Origin: Methylophaga marina
Lineage (GTDB): Bacteria; Pseudomonadota; Gammaproteobacteria; Nitrosococcales; Methylophagaceae
DNA length: 64,000 bases
Direction of reading: 5' to 3'
NCBI RefSeq assembly: GCF_030296755.1
Contig: NZ_AP027741.1
Location: 496,001 to 560,000, forward strand
Below are positions 54,409 through 63,791 of this stretch, piece after piece. Both the position numbers and the translations under genes were made by a program. Each line of letters opens with the position of its first letter. Positions within the stretch are counted from its first letter, which is position 1. The notes beneath the pieces were generated by a model, which had not been told where the DNA came from, searched no databases, and saw only the letters and a program-made list of their open reading frames with translations.

Positions 54409-55197
54409 ATGACTGAGCAACATGCAGACACTAAATCGGCTTTATTCAGTCGTGGTCGTAAATACGATCATATGGCATTGCTCGAACAGATTGATGTCAC
54501 AGGATCAATTCGCGCCGCGGCCACAGCCTTAGGTATGACCTATAAAACCGCCTGGGATGCTGTTGAAGCCATTAACAATATGACTGAGAGCCCTTTGGTG
54601 GAAAGACGCAAAGGGGGTCGTGATGGTGGTGGAGCCAGGTTGACCGACCATGGACGTCGTTTGGTCAGCACGTATCGTCGGCTTGATGAAGAACGTGAAC
54701 GTGTTCTGCAACAATTAAATAACGTGGTAGATGACTTTGATGCTTATTATCAGCTCATCAGGAGATTTGACTTGAAAACCAGCGCCCGCAATCAGTTTCT
54801 TGGCAAAGTAAAAACGATCAAACAAGGTGAAATTTCAAACGAAGTGATTTTGGATATCGGTGGTGATGATGAAATTGTTGCCAATATCACGTCGGATAGT
54901 CTTGAGCATCTTGAGCTTAAACAAGGAACAGAAGCCTACGCGATGATTAAGGCTTCATGGGTGATTTTGACCTTAGAGCATCAGCTAAAAACCAGTGCTC
55001 GCAATAAACTCACTGGCAAAGTGGCACGTTGCCATGAAGGCGCTATCAATACAGAAGTGATTATTGAACTTAACGGTGGCAAAACACTGGCTGCCACCAT
55101 CACCAATGACAGCGCTCAAGAATTGGACCTTAAACCTGACACACAAGTCACGGCGTTAATTAAAGCATCCAACGTGATCCTTGCTGTGGCGAATTAA
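54409..55197 (+). CDS. modE: molybdate-responsive regulator ModE
   Basis: 262 residues: an N-terminal LysR-like winged helix (HMALLEQIDVTGSIRAAATALGMTYKTAWDAVEAINNM, then RRKGGRDGGGARLTDHG) followed by two TOBE/Mop repeats (LKTSARNQFLGKV..., LKTSARNKLTGKV...) that bind molybdate. ModE-Mo represses modABC and activates molybdoenzyme genes. It starts after a ModE box and precedes modA by 15 bp. Confidence 0.95.
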   Translation: MTEQHADTKSALFSRGRKYDHMALLEQIDVTGSIRAAATALGMTYKTAWDAVEAINNMTESPLVERRKGGRDGGGARLTDHGRRLVSTYRRLDEERERVLQQLNNVVDDFDAYYQLIRRFDLKTSARNQFLGKVKTIKQGEISNEVILDIGGDDEIVANITSDSLEHLELKQGTEAYAMIKASWVILTLEHQLKTSARNKLTGKVARCHEGAINTEVIIELNGGKTLAATITNDSAQELDLKPDTQVTALIKASNVILAVAN

Positions 55198-55212
55198 TAC
55201 TGAGACTTCACA

Positions 55213-55968
55213 ATGACGACATTACAAAAACTGTTCACCGCCCTTTTCTGTTTATTTGCTATCAGCAGCGTTCAGGCGCAAACCGTGATGGTGGCAGTCG
55301 CCGCTAATTTCACTGAACCCATGCAGGAAATTGCGGCTGCCTTTGATAAAGAGACGGGTAATAACACGGTGCTGTCTTTTGCTTCATCCGGTAAGTTCTT
55401 TGCCCAGATAAAAAATGGCGCCCCTTTTGATGTGTTTCTTTCAGCCGATACGGCTAAACCTCTCGCCCTTGAACAAGATGGGCTCAGCATTAAAGACAAT
55501 CGTTTTACCTATGCTCAGGGCGCATTGATTTTATGGTCGCCCAAAGCAGATTTTGTCGATAGCCAGAGTCCAGATGTGTTGAAAACAGGTCAATTTAAAC
55601 ATCTGTCTTTAGCTAATCCTAAGCTTGCGCCTTATGGCTTGGCTGCTGTTGAAACATTAAATAATCTGGGTGTTTATGATGATGTCGCCAACAAAATTGT
55701 GATGGGAGAAAACATTGCCCAAGCCTATCAATTTGTCGCTACACATAATGCCCAAGTAGGTTTTGTGGCTTTATCGCAAGTGATGAAACAAGGCAAGCTA
55801 AGTTCCGGCTCGGGCTGGATTGTGCCCAAAGACCTCTACTCACCTATTCGTCAGGATGCGGTATTACTTAAAAAAGCGGAACACAATGATGCGGCAAAAG
55901 CCCTGCTCGACTATCTTAAATCTGACAAAGCCCTGGCGATTATCGAATCCTATGGTTATTCACATTGA
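55213..55968 (+). CDS. modA: molybdate ABC transporter substrate-binding protein
   Basis: 251 residues. A signal peptide (MTTLQKLFTALFCLFAISSVQA) precedes a cluster-D binding protein: VAVAANFTEPMQEIAAAFDKETG, LSFASSGKFFAQIKNGAPFDVFLSADTAKP, LANPKLAPYGLAAVE, and a C-terminal helix. Ser and backbone contacts to the oxyanion match ModA. The second gene of a modEABC operon. Confidence 0.93.
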   Translation: MTTLQKLFTALFCLFAISSVQAQTVMVAVAANFTEPMQEIAAAFDKETGNNTVLSFASSGKFFAQIKNGAPFDVFLSADTAKPLALEQDGLSIKDNRFTYAQGALILWSPKADFVDSQSPDVLKTGQFKHLSLANPKLAPYGLAAVETLNNLGVYDDVANKIVMGENIAQAYQFVATHNAQVGFVALSQVMKQGKLSSGSGWIVPKDLYSPIRQDAVLLKKAEHNDAAKALLDYLKSDKALAIIESYGYSH

Positions 55969-55990
55969 ACACGGAATAACGTAAAGCATT

Positions 55991-56668
55991 ATGTTTAGCG
56001 ACGCGAATCTAGCTGCCATCTTACTCACGGCAAAACTGGCCAGTATTGTGACCGTTTTGCTGTTGCTGATCAGCACACCTATCGCGTGGTGGCTAGCTCG
56101 CACCCGCTGTCGAGCTAAAGTCGCTATTGAAGCACTGGTAGCAATGCCGATTGTCTTACCGCCATCTGTTATTGGCTTTTATTTATTAGTGGCGATGGGG
56201 CCTGAAGGTCCGGTGGGTCAATTAACTCAAGCGCTTGGCTTGGGCACTTTGCCTTTTACCTTTAGCGGGCTGGTGATTGCGTCTATTTTTTATTCCCTGC
56301 CTTTTGTCGTGCAACCGATACAGCTAGCTTTTGAAAATATTAATGAGCATTATCTGGAAGCCGCTGCCACGCTAGGTGCCAGTCCCTTAGATCGATTTCT
56401 CACTATTGCCTTGCCTCTAGCCATGCCTGGATTCTTAACCGGTGGCATTCTGGGCTTTGCTCATACAGTCGGTGAGTTTGGTGTGGTGTTAATGATTGGT
56501 GGCAATATTCCTGATGTCACTCGTGTCGTCTCTGTGCAGATATATGATTACGTCGAAGCCTTAGAATATGACCAGGCTTGGGAGCTATCGGCGATTATGA
56601 TTGCGTTTTCATTTGTCACCTTGTTATTGCTCTACCTGTTTAACCCCAATAAAAGAAAACTCGCATGA
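55991..56668 (+). CDS. modB: molybdate ABC transporter permease
   Basis: 225 residues, five membrane helices. It carries the binding-protein-dependent transport motif [25 protein letters not shown] and the ModB-type [15 protein letters not shown]. It overlaps modC by 4 bp. The complex ModAB2C2 imports molybdate or tungstate. Confidence 0.94.
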   Translation: MFSDANLAAILLTAKLASIVTVLLLLISTPIAWWLARTRCRAKVAIEALVAMPIVLPPSVIGFYLLVAMGPEGPVGQLTQALGLGTLPFTFSGLVIASIFYSLPFVVQPIQLAFENINEHYLEAAATLGASPLDRFLTIALPLAMPGFLTGGILGFAHTVGEFGVVLMIGGNIPDVTRVVSVQIYDYVEALEYDQAWELSAIMIAFSFVTLLLLYLFNPNKRKLA

Positions 56669-57740
56669 GCAAGTCTGGCATCGAAACCCGCTTTTATCTT
56701 CAACATCCGGGCTTTACGCTGGATGTTAACTTGAGCATACCCGCTCAGGGTGTCACCGCTTTGTTTGGCCCGTCTGGTTCGGGTAAATCCACCATTCTGC
56801 GTTGTATGGCGGGTTTGGAAAAAGCCAAGGGCAAGTTCGTGTTTAATGGCGATGTCTGGCAGGATGACAACACCTTTGTCCCGCCCCACCAGCGCCCAAT
56901 TGCTTATGTGTTTCAGGAGTCAACGTTATTCCCTCATCTGAGTGTGATGGCCAATTTGAATTATGCTTTTAAACGCAGAAAACAAAGCAATACTGATTTT
57001 CCTCTGGATAAAACCATTGCTTTATTAGGCATTGAACATTTACTGGATCGTAAACCGGCCAAATTATCAGGCGGTGAAAAGCAACGGGTCGCCATTGCCC
57101 GAAGTCTGGCAGTGAACCCAAAACTATTATTAATGGATGAACCATTAGCCGCTCTCGATGTAGCCAGAAAACGTGAGTTTCTACCTTTTTAGAAAAGCTG
57201 CATGACACCTTAAAAATGCCGGTGATTTATGTCAGCCACTCCCCTACAGAAGTCGCACGATTAGCCGATCATATTGTATTGCTGAAAGAAGGCCAGGTTG
57301 AGGCTTCAGGTGCACTTAATCACACCCTTTCCCGACTGGATTTATCGTCACAACTGGACGAACAGGCCAGTGTGATTATTGAAGCTAAGATTGAGCAGCT
57401 CCAGAGCGAATGGCATCTTGCAGAAGCCGCGTTTGATGGCGGCAAGATGTGGGTAAGAGATATGAACTTTGTTATCGGTAGTCATGTGCGTCTGCAAGTG
57501 CTGGCACGGGATGTTAGCCTCACCCTATCGCCTGATGAAGATTCCAGTATTGCCAATACCTTACGTGCTCGTATCGAAGAAGTCAGTCAAGGCGTTCACC
57601 CAGCTATCTTATTAGTTCGACTCAAAGTTGGTACGAACTATTTACTGTGTCGTCTTACCTCGCGTTCATTTCATCACCTTGGTGTCTCTGTCGGTGATGA
57701 GGTCTGGGCACAAATTAAATCCGCTGCGATTATTGAATAA
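56665..57740 (+). CDS. modC: molybdate ABC transporter ATP-binding protein, frameshifted
   Basis: Walker A ([11 protein letters not shown]), signature ([15 protein letters not shown]) and Walker B ([12 protein letters not shown]) precede an early stop after REFLPF at T-run 57186-57190. One added T gives [26 protein letters not shown] and continues to 57740 with the C-terminal Mop/TOBE domain ([25 protein letters not shown]). The joined product is about 358 residues, the expected ModC length. A true break would remove the H-loop and inactivate transport. Confidence 0.9.
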
Positions 57741-57919
57741 AAAATACTGTATTTCTGACTATTCAGCCCTTTCCACTTAAATAAATACCATTCGGTTTAC
57801 ACCATTCATGATCAGGATCAATGTGACGGTGGATGCTCAGTTTTATCATTGCCGACAGTTTTCTGGAACACATAAATGTTCAGACCTACTCGACAATGGA
57901 TAATTGAGGCTCAATAGCA

Positions 57920-58833
57920 ATGAACTCAGATACAACCATAACCGCATCTTCTCTCTACGAAAGAGCCTTAGGCGCCTATCTTGGTTTTGCCTGTGGTGAT
58001 GCGCTGGGTGCCACCTTAGAATTTATGACCCCGGAACAAATTCACGAGACTTATGGCCTGCACAAAGATATTACCGGTGGTGGCTGGTTAGGTTTACCAC
58101 AGGGTCATGTGACGGATGCTACCGAGATGACTCTCACACTCAGTCAGGCCATTATTGATGCTCAAGGCTGGGATATTAAAGTGGTGGCTGATTACTTTGT
58201 GGTCTGGCTGAGTAAACATCCAACTGATATCAGCGAGGCGGTACTGCGCGGTATCCGTCGTTATAAAAATACCGGTGACTTGATGGCACCTTATGATGAT
58301 CACGATGCGGGTAATGGTGCCTGTAGTCGTATATTACCTCTGGCTTTGATTTGTCTATATCAGGATGAGGCGTTTGAGAGCTGGCTGTGTGAACAAAATC
58401 ACTTTACTCATCACAATAGCCTTTCTGACCGAGCCAGTCAGATGCTGGGCTATTTGGTAAAACACTTAATTCGCCAAGAAACTGATTTGGCTGAAGAAAA
58501 GATTGCTGAATTCATTGAAAAAGAGCCCCAGTTTGCTTTCTCACCTTATCCTGGTCATAGCTCTGGCTATATCGTTGATACGATACAAACCGTGCTGCAC
58601 TTTTTTCACACGACCGATAGTCTGGAAGACTGTATCACTAAGACGGTGAATATGGGGGAGATGCGAATACCGTCGGTGCTCTCGCCGGTATGCTGGCAGG
58701 CGCGAAATATGGTGTGGGAGCGATTCCGGAAAGATGGTTGAAACAGCTCGATCCCGATATTTCTGAACTGATTAAAAAACAGACCACGACCTTATTATCA
58801 TTAGCTGAAAAACTCGCTGAACAAAATCCTTAA
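57920..58833 (+). CDS. ADP-ribosylglycohydrolase (DraG/ARH) family protein, frameshifted
   Basis: SSLYERALGAYLGFACGDALGATLEFM at the start and DHDAGNGACSRILPLAL in the middle are ARH-family metal-site regions. At G-run 58654-58658 the frame breaks; a sixth G restores MGGDANTVGALAGMLAGAKYG, the canonical GGDxDTxGA motif, here with Asn for the second Asp. The joined product is about 304 residues ending 58833. Such enzymes remove ADP-ribose from arginine or other residues. There is no nif gene here, so a nitrogenase role is unlikely. Confidence 0.85.
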
Positions 58834-59041
58834 CACCTTTCTGAGATGAAGACGAAGTGTTATGTCGCTTTGCACGGATGAGCAAGGTATAATTCTTTCC
58901 TATATTCAAAGGACTATAGCTCCCTGAGTTTATCTCTCTCCCTTTAAGAAGTTCAGTCTTGATTGCGGAACCACGCTAGGTCTTACTTTCATATCCGCTG
59001 AACAGCCATCACGCATATTCGTGATTATTAATTGAGTTCCT

Positions 59042-60424
59042 ATGTCAGATACTGCTTTTTCATCCCTCCCCTTATCTCAGCCGCAACTGGATGCCTTAAC
59101 CTCATTAGGTTATGACAGCATGACAGCCATTCAGGCAGAAACATTACCCTGGTTATTAAAAGGCCGGGATGTGGTCGCCCAGGCGAAAACTGGTAGTGGT
59201 AAAACGGCGGCGTTTGGTATCAGCGTATTAAATAGCATCAATCCGCGTTTCTTTGGGGTGCAGGCATTAATATTAAGCCCAACCCGAGAGCTGGCAGAAC
59301 AAATCACTACCGAATTAAGAAAGTTAGCGCGTTTCATGCCGAATATTAAAGTCACTACCTTATGCGGTGGTAAACCTATCGGCCCACAAATTGCGTCATT
59401 AGAGCACGGCTCACATATCGTGGTCGGCACACCGGGACGAGTGAATGACTTACATACCAAAAACTGTTTAAAGTTAGATCAATTAAAAGTACTGGTTCTC
59501 GACGAGGCTGATCGTATGTTGGATATGGGCTTTGCAGAAGTCATTCACCACATCATTGATCAAACACCGTCATCACGTCAGACTGCCCTGTTCTCTGCTA
59601 CCTACCCAGATACGATTCAGCAGATGAGTGAATCCATCCAAACGTCACCGGTTTCGGTCAAAGTTACCTCAGAACATAAACAAGACATCATTGAACAACT
59701 GTTTTTTGATGTTAATAAAAATGAACGCGATCAAGCATTAATCAAGCTGATTCAACACTACAAACCAAATAATGCTGTCATCTTCTGTCATACCAAAAAG
59801 CAGTGTGATGAAGTAGCCCAGTGGTTATCCAGTCAACAGATACAATCGGCAGCCATTCATGGTGATCTTGAACAACGGGATCGTGATCAGGCATTGATTC
59901 GCTTTACGAATAACAGTTGCCCGGTGTTGGTGGCGACCGATGTTGCGGCCAGAGGTCTGGATATCGCCGCTCTGGAAATGGTGATTAACTATGAATTACC
60001 ACGTGATCCGGAAGTGTATGTGCATCGTATCGGACGTACGGGTCGTGCCGGTGAAAAAGGCATGGCAATGAGTATTGTCACACCCGCTGATGCGCCACGT
60101 GTTGTCGCCATCGAAAACTATAAGTCCGAACCGGTGAATTACGGCAACATATCTAAACTCAAGCCAGACTCAGGCTTCACACTACAAGGCAAGATGACCA
60201 CCATCCAACTGGATAGTGGTCGTAAAAATAAAATTCGTCCGGGTGATATTTTAGGTGCGTTGACGGGTGATGCCGGTTTAAATGGTCAGCAAATAGGCAA
60301 AATTGATATTCGCGATATGTCTAGCTATGTGGCCGTTGAACAAAGTGCCCTTAGACAAGCCATGAATTACTTAGCTAAAGGCAAAGTGAAAGGCCGCTCT
60401 GTTCGCGCCAGACAAATTCGTTAA
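59042..60424 (+). CDS. dbpA: DEAD-box ATP-dependent RNA helicase DbpA
   Basis: 460 residues: Q motif (AFSSLPLSQPQLDALTSLGY), Walker A (AKTGSGKTAAF), PTRELAEQ, DEADRMLD, SATYP, then helicase C with ATDVAARGLDI and HRIGRTGRAG. The last ~75 residues (GKMTTIQLDSGRKNKIRPGDILGAL...) form the DbpA RNA-binding domain that targets 23S rRNA hairpin 92. It assists 50S assembly. The end overlaps the convergent methyltransferase gene by 4 bp. Confidence 0.94.
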   Translation: MSDTAFSSLPLSQPQLDALTSLGYDSMTAIQAETLPWLLKGRDVVAQAKTGSGKTAAFGISVLNSINPRFFGVQALILSPTRELAEQITTELRKLARFMPNIKVTTLCGGKPIGPQIASLEHGSHIVVGTPGRVNDLHTKNCLKLDQLKVLVLDEADRMLDMGFAEVIHHIIDQTPSSRQTALFSATYPDTIQQMSESIQTSPVSVKVTSEHKQDIIEQLFFDVNKNERDQALIKLIQHYKPNNAVIFCHTKKQCDEVAQWLSSQQIQSAAIHGDLEQRDRDQALIRFTNNSCPVLVATDVAARGLDIAALEMVINYELPRDPEVYVHRIGRTGRAGEKGMAMSIVTPADAPRVVAIENYKSEPVNYGNISKLKPDSGFTLQGKMTTIQLDSGRKNKIRPGDILGALTGDAGLNGQQIGKIDIRDMSSYVAVEQSALRQAMNYLAKGKVKGRSVRARQIR

Positions 60425-61110
60425 GCCAATACAGAGTCTTGCTTTTCAAGGATATAAGTACGCCACATGGCATATTTGGGTAAAAAGTCGATAGCGGCTT
60501 TTACCTTAAAACCACTCTGGTGGAATTCACCTTCAATCGTTTGCTGATTAATCACAAAACGGTTTTGGTAATCTCTTGCATGGCGTTTTTTCTCCAGCTT
60601 TTTACGACGCCAGGCTTTAAAGTTGCCATCCACCCAAAGCGAGATAATCACGGTTTTTTGCGTGACCCGGTGAAACTCTTTTAGCAATGCCAGTCGATCT
60701 TGTGCATCACCAATGTGATGAATAAGACGAATACAGAAAATATTTTCTACGAAATTATCAGGCACATCTAAACTAAATGCCGATGATTGGAAGGTTTCGA
60801 CCCGATCGGTAATGGCTTTATCACGATAGCGCATGCCAGTATTGATCATATGCTGACTGTAATCACTGGCAAAAATCTGACGTTGTGGCTGTTCGCACAA
60901 TAAAGACCAGAAACGTCCCGTTCCGCAAGGTACGTCTAATACAGTCTGGGGCTCACCCGCTAAGCTCAGGGCTTTTCTTGCCACTTGGTGATCACGCCAA
61001 TTAGATAATTGACGCCATAAACCATCCTGATGTTTTTCAAAATACGCTCTCGCGTGTGTATCATCGTATTTACCTGAAAACTCAAGGTCTGTTTTCGACT
61101 CTGTTGTCAT
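60421..61110 (-). CDS. class I SAM-dependent methyltransferase
   Basis: About 229 residues from ATG 61110 (MTTESKTDLEF) with AGGTGA upstream; the in-frame codon at 61155 is less supported. The SAM-binding motif I is VLDVPCGTGRFWSLL, followed by IFASDYSQHMI and FCIRLIHHIGDAQDRLALLKEFHRV. A Methyltransf_11-type fold; substrate unknown. A basic RRKKLEKKRHARDYQNRF loop could bind nucleic acid or lipid. Confidence 0.82.
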   Translation of the reverse strand: MTTESKTDLEFSGKYDDTHARAYFEKHQDGLWRQLSNWRDHQVARKALSLAGEPQTVLDVPCGTGRFWSLLCEQPQRQIFASDYSQHMINTGMRYRDKAITDRVETFQSSAFSLDVPDNFVENIFCIRLIHHIGDAQDRLALLKEFHRVTQKTVIISLWVDGNFKAWRRKKLEKKRHARDYQNRFVINQQTIEGEFHQSGFKVKAAIDFLPKYAMWRTYILEKQDSVLA

Positions 61111-61215
61111 CTCATCACCTACGTCATGTGGAATGAGATGGAGTATGGTGAACAAGTCTTAAAAAAGACTTAACCGTTTTTTAATATTGCTGCGAGCTGT
61201 TAACTCGCTGACACA

Positions 61216-62970
61216 CTAATCCTTTAAAGCCCATACTTTCATATAATCACCCGTTGTATATCCGAATAATTTATTGCCACCACTGGCAACGGCAATATAC
61301 TGCTTGCCATCAATCTCATAACTGATAGGTGGGGCGTTCACACCGGCTTCAGAGTAACCTTGCCATAAGAATTCACCTGAGACGGCATCAAAGGCTAATA
61401 ACCGACCATCGCCTTCACCAGTAAAAACGAGACCGGCAGCCGTGCTGAGCACACCACCTAATAATGGATTTGGTGTTTTGTGCTGCCACAGAATTTGGCC
61501 AGTATTGATATCCATGGCCGTTAATAGGCCATAGTGCTCAACATCATTCATAGGCGACATAGACGAATATTTCACCCCAGACTCACCATCGCTAGCATCC
61601 ATTTGATGCAAGCGATAACTTATGGGCCAGTGAATACCAGCGATAAAAGCGAGTCCACGTTGTTGGTCAACCGAAACAGGTGACCAATTCGAGCCGCCAA
61701 GCACACCTGGGTAGATAACCGTACCCTCTTCACTAGGCAGTTTGAACATATTCTGCTGCGGTACATAAGCTTCGCTTCTGAATAACAGCTTGCCGGTATT
61801 GCGGTTCAACACATAAAACCAGCCAGTTTTTCCCGCCTGACCCAACGCTTTAATCTGTTTGCCACCCTTGTCTACAGTCAATAATACCGGAGGACTGGCC
61901 ACATCATATCCCCATAGATCATGGGGGACTTGTTGAAAATACCATTTCACTTTACCTGTCATGGCATCTAAGGCGACGATAGAGGATGTGTAGAGATTAT
62001 CTCCAGGTCGTGATGAATCTTCCATCTGTGGGGATGGATTACCGGTGCCAAAAAACAGCGTATCCGTATCGACATCTATGGCTGGCGTGCTCCAGGCAGA
62101 GCCACCACCATAACGCCACGCATCTGGATGTGCTGCCAGCATGGCTTTTTCTTTGTTGATATCTCTGGGTAAGGTTTCTCCTGCAGGCGTGGTAGTAACA
62201 AACTCCCCTTCCCAATTGCGTTCGGGAATAGTATCGAACTGCCACAAAGGACTTCCGGTATCAGCATCATAGGCAGCGAGAAATCCTCTGCGTCCATACT
62301 CACCAGCAATGCCCACCACAGCACCTAATGGTGCATTAACGTCTGGCGAGTCAATATGCAAGCCATAACCGACACCAGTTATTCCAATAATGACCTGGCC
62401 TTTGTACACCATGGGTGCCATGTTGATACCGGCACCAGACTTACCCGATACTGTGCCTTTAGTCTCATCTCCCAGCGTATTAATATCTTCCTGAATACCA
62501 CTCTCGCCCATCGTGACATCTCTGTCCCAGGCAAGCTTGCCAGTTTGGCGATCTAACGCAATTAATCGACCATCTACTGTGCCCATATAAACACGAGACT
62601 CATCAACAGCAACACCACGATTAGCGGGACCACAACACATTTCCCGCGATGTGATTCGTTCATGATGGTAACGCCATATTTGTTGTCCGGTTTTGGCATC
62701 TAATGCCACCACGTCGTTAAACGGTAAGGACAAATACATGACTTTATCTTTGACAATCGGCGTTGCCTGAAAAGTGGCTTTAACACCACTTTGATATTGC
62801 CATGCTGGTTGTAAATTCTGGATCGTATCTTGATTGATTTGTGTGAGCGGTGAATGTCTTTGATGCCATTGATTACCACCAAACACTGGCCATTGATTAT
62901 CTTCAGCATGAGCTTGGACAGCTACTAAACTGAAAATAACGACGATACAAAGCTGTCTTAATTTCATCAT
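61216..62970 (-). CDS. PQQ-dependent alcohol dehydrogenase, methanol/ethanol family
   Basis: About 584 residues from ATG 62970 or 62967 (GGAGCGG just upstream). A signal peptide (MKLRQLCIVVIFSLVAVQAHA) sends it to the periplasm. An eight-bladed quinoprotein propeller is indicated by repeated W-motifs (DAKTGQQIWRY, DRQTGKLAWDRD, DADTGSPLWQF, DAMTGKVKWYF). The adjacent-cysteine ring is EMCCGPANRG. At the active-site loop the sequence is VPHDLWGYDVASPPV, where methanol dehydrogenases have WDY(A/D). There is no mxa/xox accessory gene next to it, so the substrate is open. Confidence 0.88.
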   Translation of the reverse strand: MMKLRQLCIVVIFSLVAVQAHAEDNQWPVFGGNQWHQRHSPLTQINQDTIQNLQPAWQYQSGVKATFQATPIVKDKVMYLSLPFNDVVALDAKTGQQIWRYHHERITSREMCCGPANRGVAVDESRVYMGTVDGRLIALDRQTGKLAWDRDVTMGESGIQEDINTLGDETKGTVSGKSGAGINMAPMVYKGQVIIGITGVGYGLHIDSPDVNAPLGAVVGIAGEYGRRGFLAAYDADTGSPLWQFDTIPERNWEGEFVTTTPAGETLPRDINKEKAMLAAHPDAWRYGGGSAWSTPAIDVDTDTLFFGTGNPSPQMEDSSRPGDNLYTSSIVALDAMTGKVKWYFQQVPHDLWGYDVASPPVLLTVDKGGKQIKALGQAGKTGWFYVLNRNTGKLLFRSEAYVPQQNMFKLPSEEGTVIYPGVLGGSNWSPVSVDQQRGLAFIAGIHWPISYRLHQMDASDGESGVKYSSMSPMNDVEHYGLLTAMDINTGQILWQHKTPNPLLGGVLSTAAGLVFTGEGDGRLLAFDAVSGEFLWQGYSEAGVNAPPISYEIDGKQYIAVASGGNKLFGYTTGDYMKVWALKD

Positions 62971-63075
62971 CCGCTCCATTTACTATGCTAAGTAAAAGTC
63001 ACTATACATGAGAAGTCCTTGTATTTTTATTATAACAACACTCAATAAAAATCATTTTTCGTTTAAGGATTGGCA

Positions 63076-63461
63076 ATGGAATTACCACAAGATAAACATG
63101 CAGTTTTACGGATTATGGCCAAGCCCAGTGATGTGAATATCGCTGGTGATATTTTTGGTGGTTGGTTAATGTCGCAATGTGATATCGCCGGAGGGATTTA
63201 CGCTCATCGAATTGCCGGCGGCCGGGTTGTGACTGTTGCCGTCAATAATTTTCAGTTTATTGCGCCTGTGTTGGTTGCTGATATTGTCAGTATTTATGTG
63301 GATACCATGCGTATTGGCACATCTTCTATTACGGTGAAGTTGACAGTATTAAGTGAACGTCGTGATGGAAAAAAGAAACAACAATGAAGGTGGCGGAAGC
63401 TGACATTGTCTATGTGCATATTGATGAAAACCGCCAGCCAGCCGCTATTACACAGGAATAA
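63076..63461 (+). CDS. acyl-CoA thioesterase, YciA-like hotdog protein, frameshifted
   Basis: From ATG 63076 behind AAGGA: VLRIMAKPSDVNIAGDIFGGWLMSQCDIAGGIYA with the catalytic Asp of GDIFGGW, then GRVVTVAVNNFQFIAPVLVADIV. The frame breaks at A-run 63369-63374; one added A restores KKETTMKVAEADIVYVHIDENRQPAAITQE to a stop at 63461. About 128 residues, normal for YciA-type thioesterases, which hydrolyse short to medium acyl-CoAs. Confidence 0.87.
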
Positions 63462-63475
63462 GAGCGCTACATAAA

Positions 63476-63500
63476 ATATAAGGCCATAACGGCCTTATAT
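63476..63500. terminator. bidirectional terminator between the thioesterase and fdsD
   Basis: ATATAAGGCC-ATAAC-GGCCTTATAT is a perfect ten-base stem between convergent genes. The GC core is short and the flanks are A/T-rich. Confidence 0.75.
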
Positions 63501-63523
63501 TGATGTTTAAGATATAAGTTCAA

Positions 63524-63778
63524 TCAGACAGCTTGCTTGGTAGCAGCGGCTTGTTGCATACCACTTTTCACCTGCTCTGCCGCGTCTTTCGCGATGGGAT
63601 CAAGCTCAGCGCCACCGGCATCCAGATATTCCACTAAATCTTCTTTCATTTTTCTGGCCCAAAAGCGTTTGATATGACTGGCAACACGTTCTGCTGCCTC
63701 TTTGTCTTCATAAGCGCGATTGTTTGCCGCGATTTGGTTAATCATTTTGATCAAAGTTTCAACCGGACTATGACTCAT
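63524..63778 (-). CDS. fdsD: NAD-dependent formate dehydrogenase delta subunit
   Basis: 84 residues from ATG 63778 behind AAGGAAAG; the longer frame to 63877 runs through fdhD. SPVETLIKMINQIAANNRAY, ASHIKRFWARKMKEDLVEYL and DPIAKDAAEQV are FdsD signatures. FdsD is a small subunit of the soluble molybdenum Fds formate dehydrogenase that produces NADH in methylotrophs. The catalytic fdsA/B/G genes should lie further upstream on this strand, beyond the right edge. fdhD is 13 bp away. Confidence 0.9.
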   Translation of the reverse strand: MSHSPVETLIKMINQIAANNRAYEDKEAAERVASHIKRFWARKMKEDLVEYLDAGGAELDPIAKDAAEQVKSGMQQAAATKQAV

Positions 63779-63791
63779 TTTGTTACTTTCC

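Noticed and set aside
57741-57919. A molybdenum-cofactor riboswitch or small RNA between modC and the ARH gene
   Set aside because: I see no conserved stem arrangement; the interval looks like ordinary spacer.
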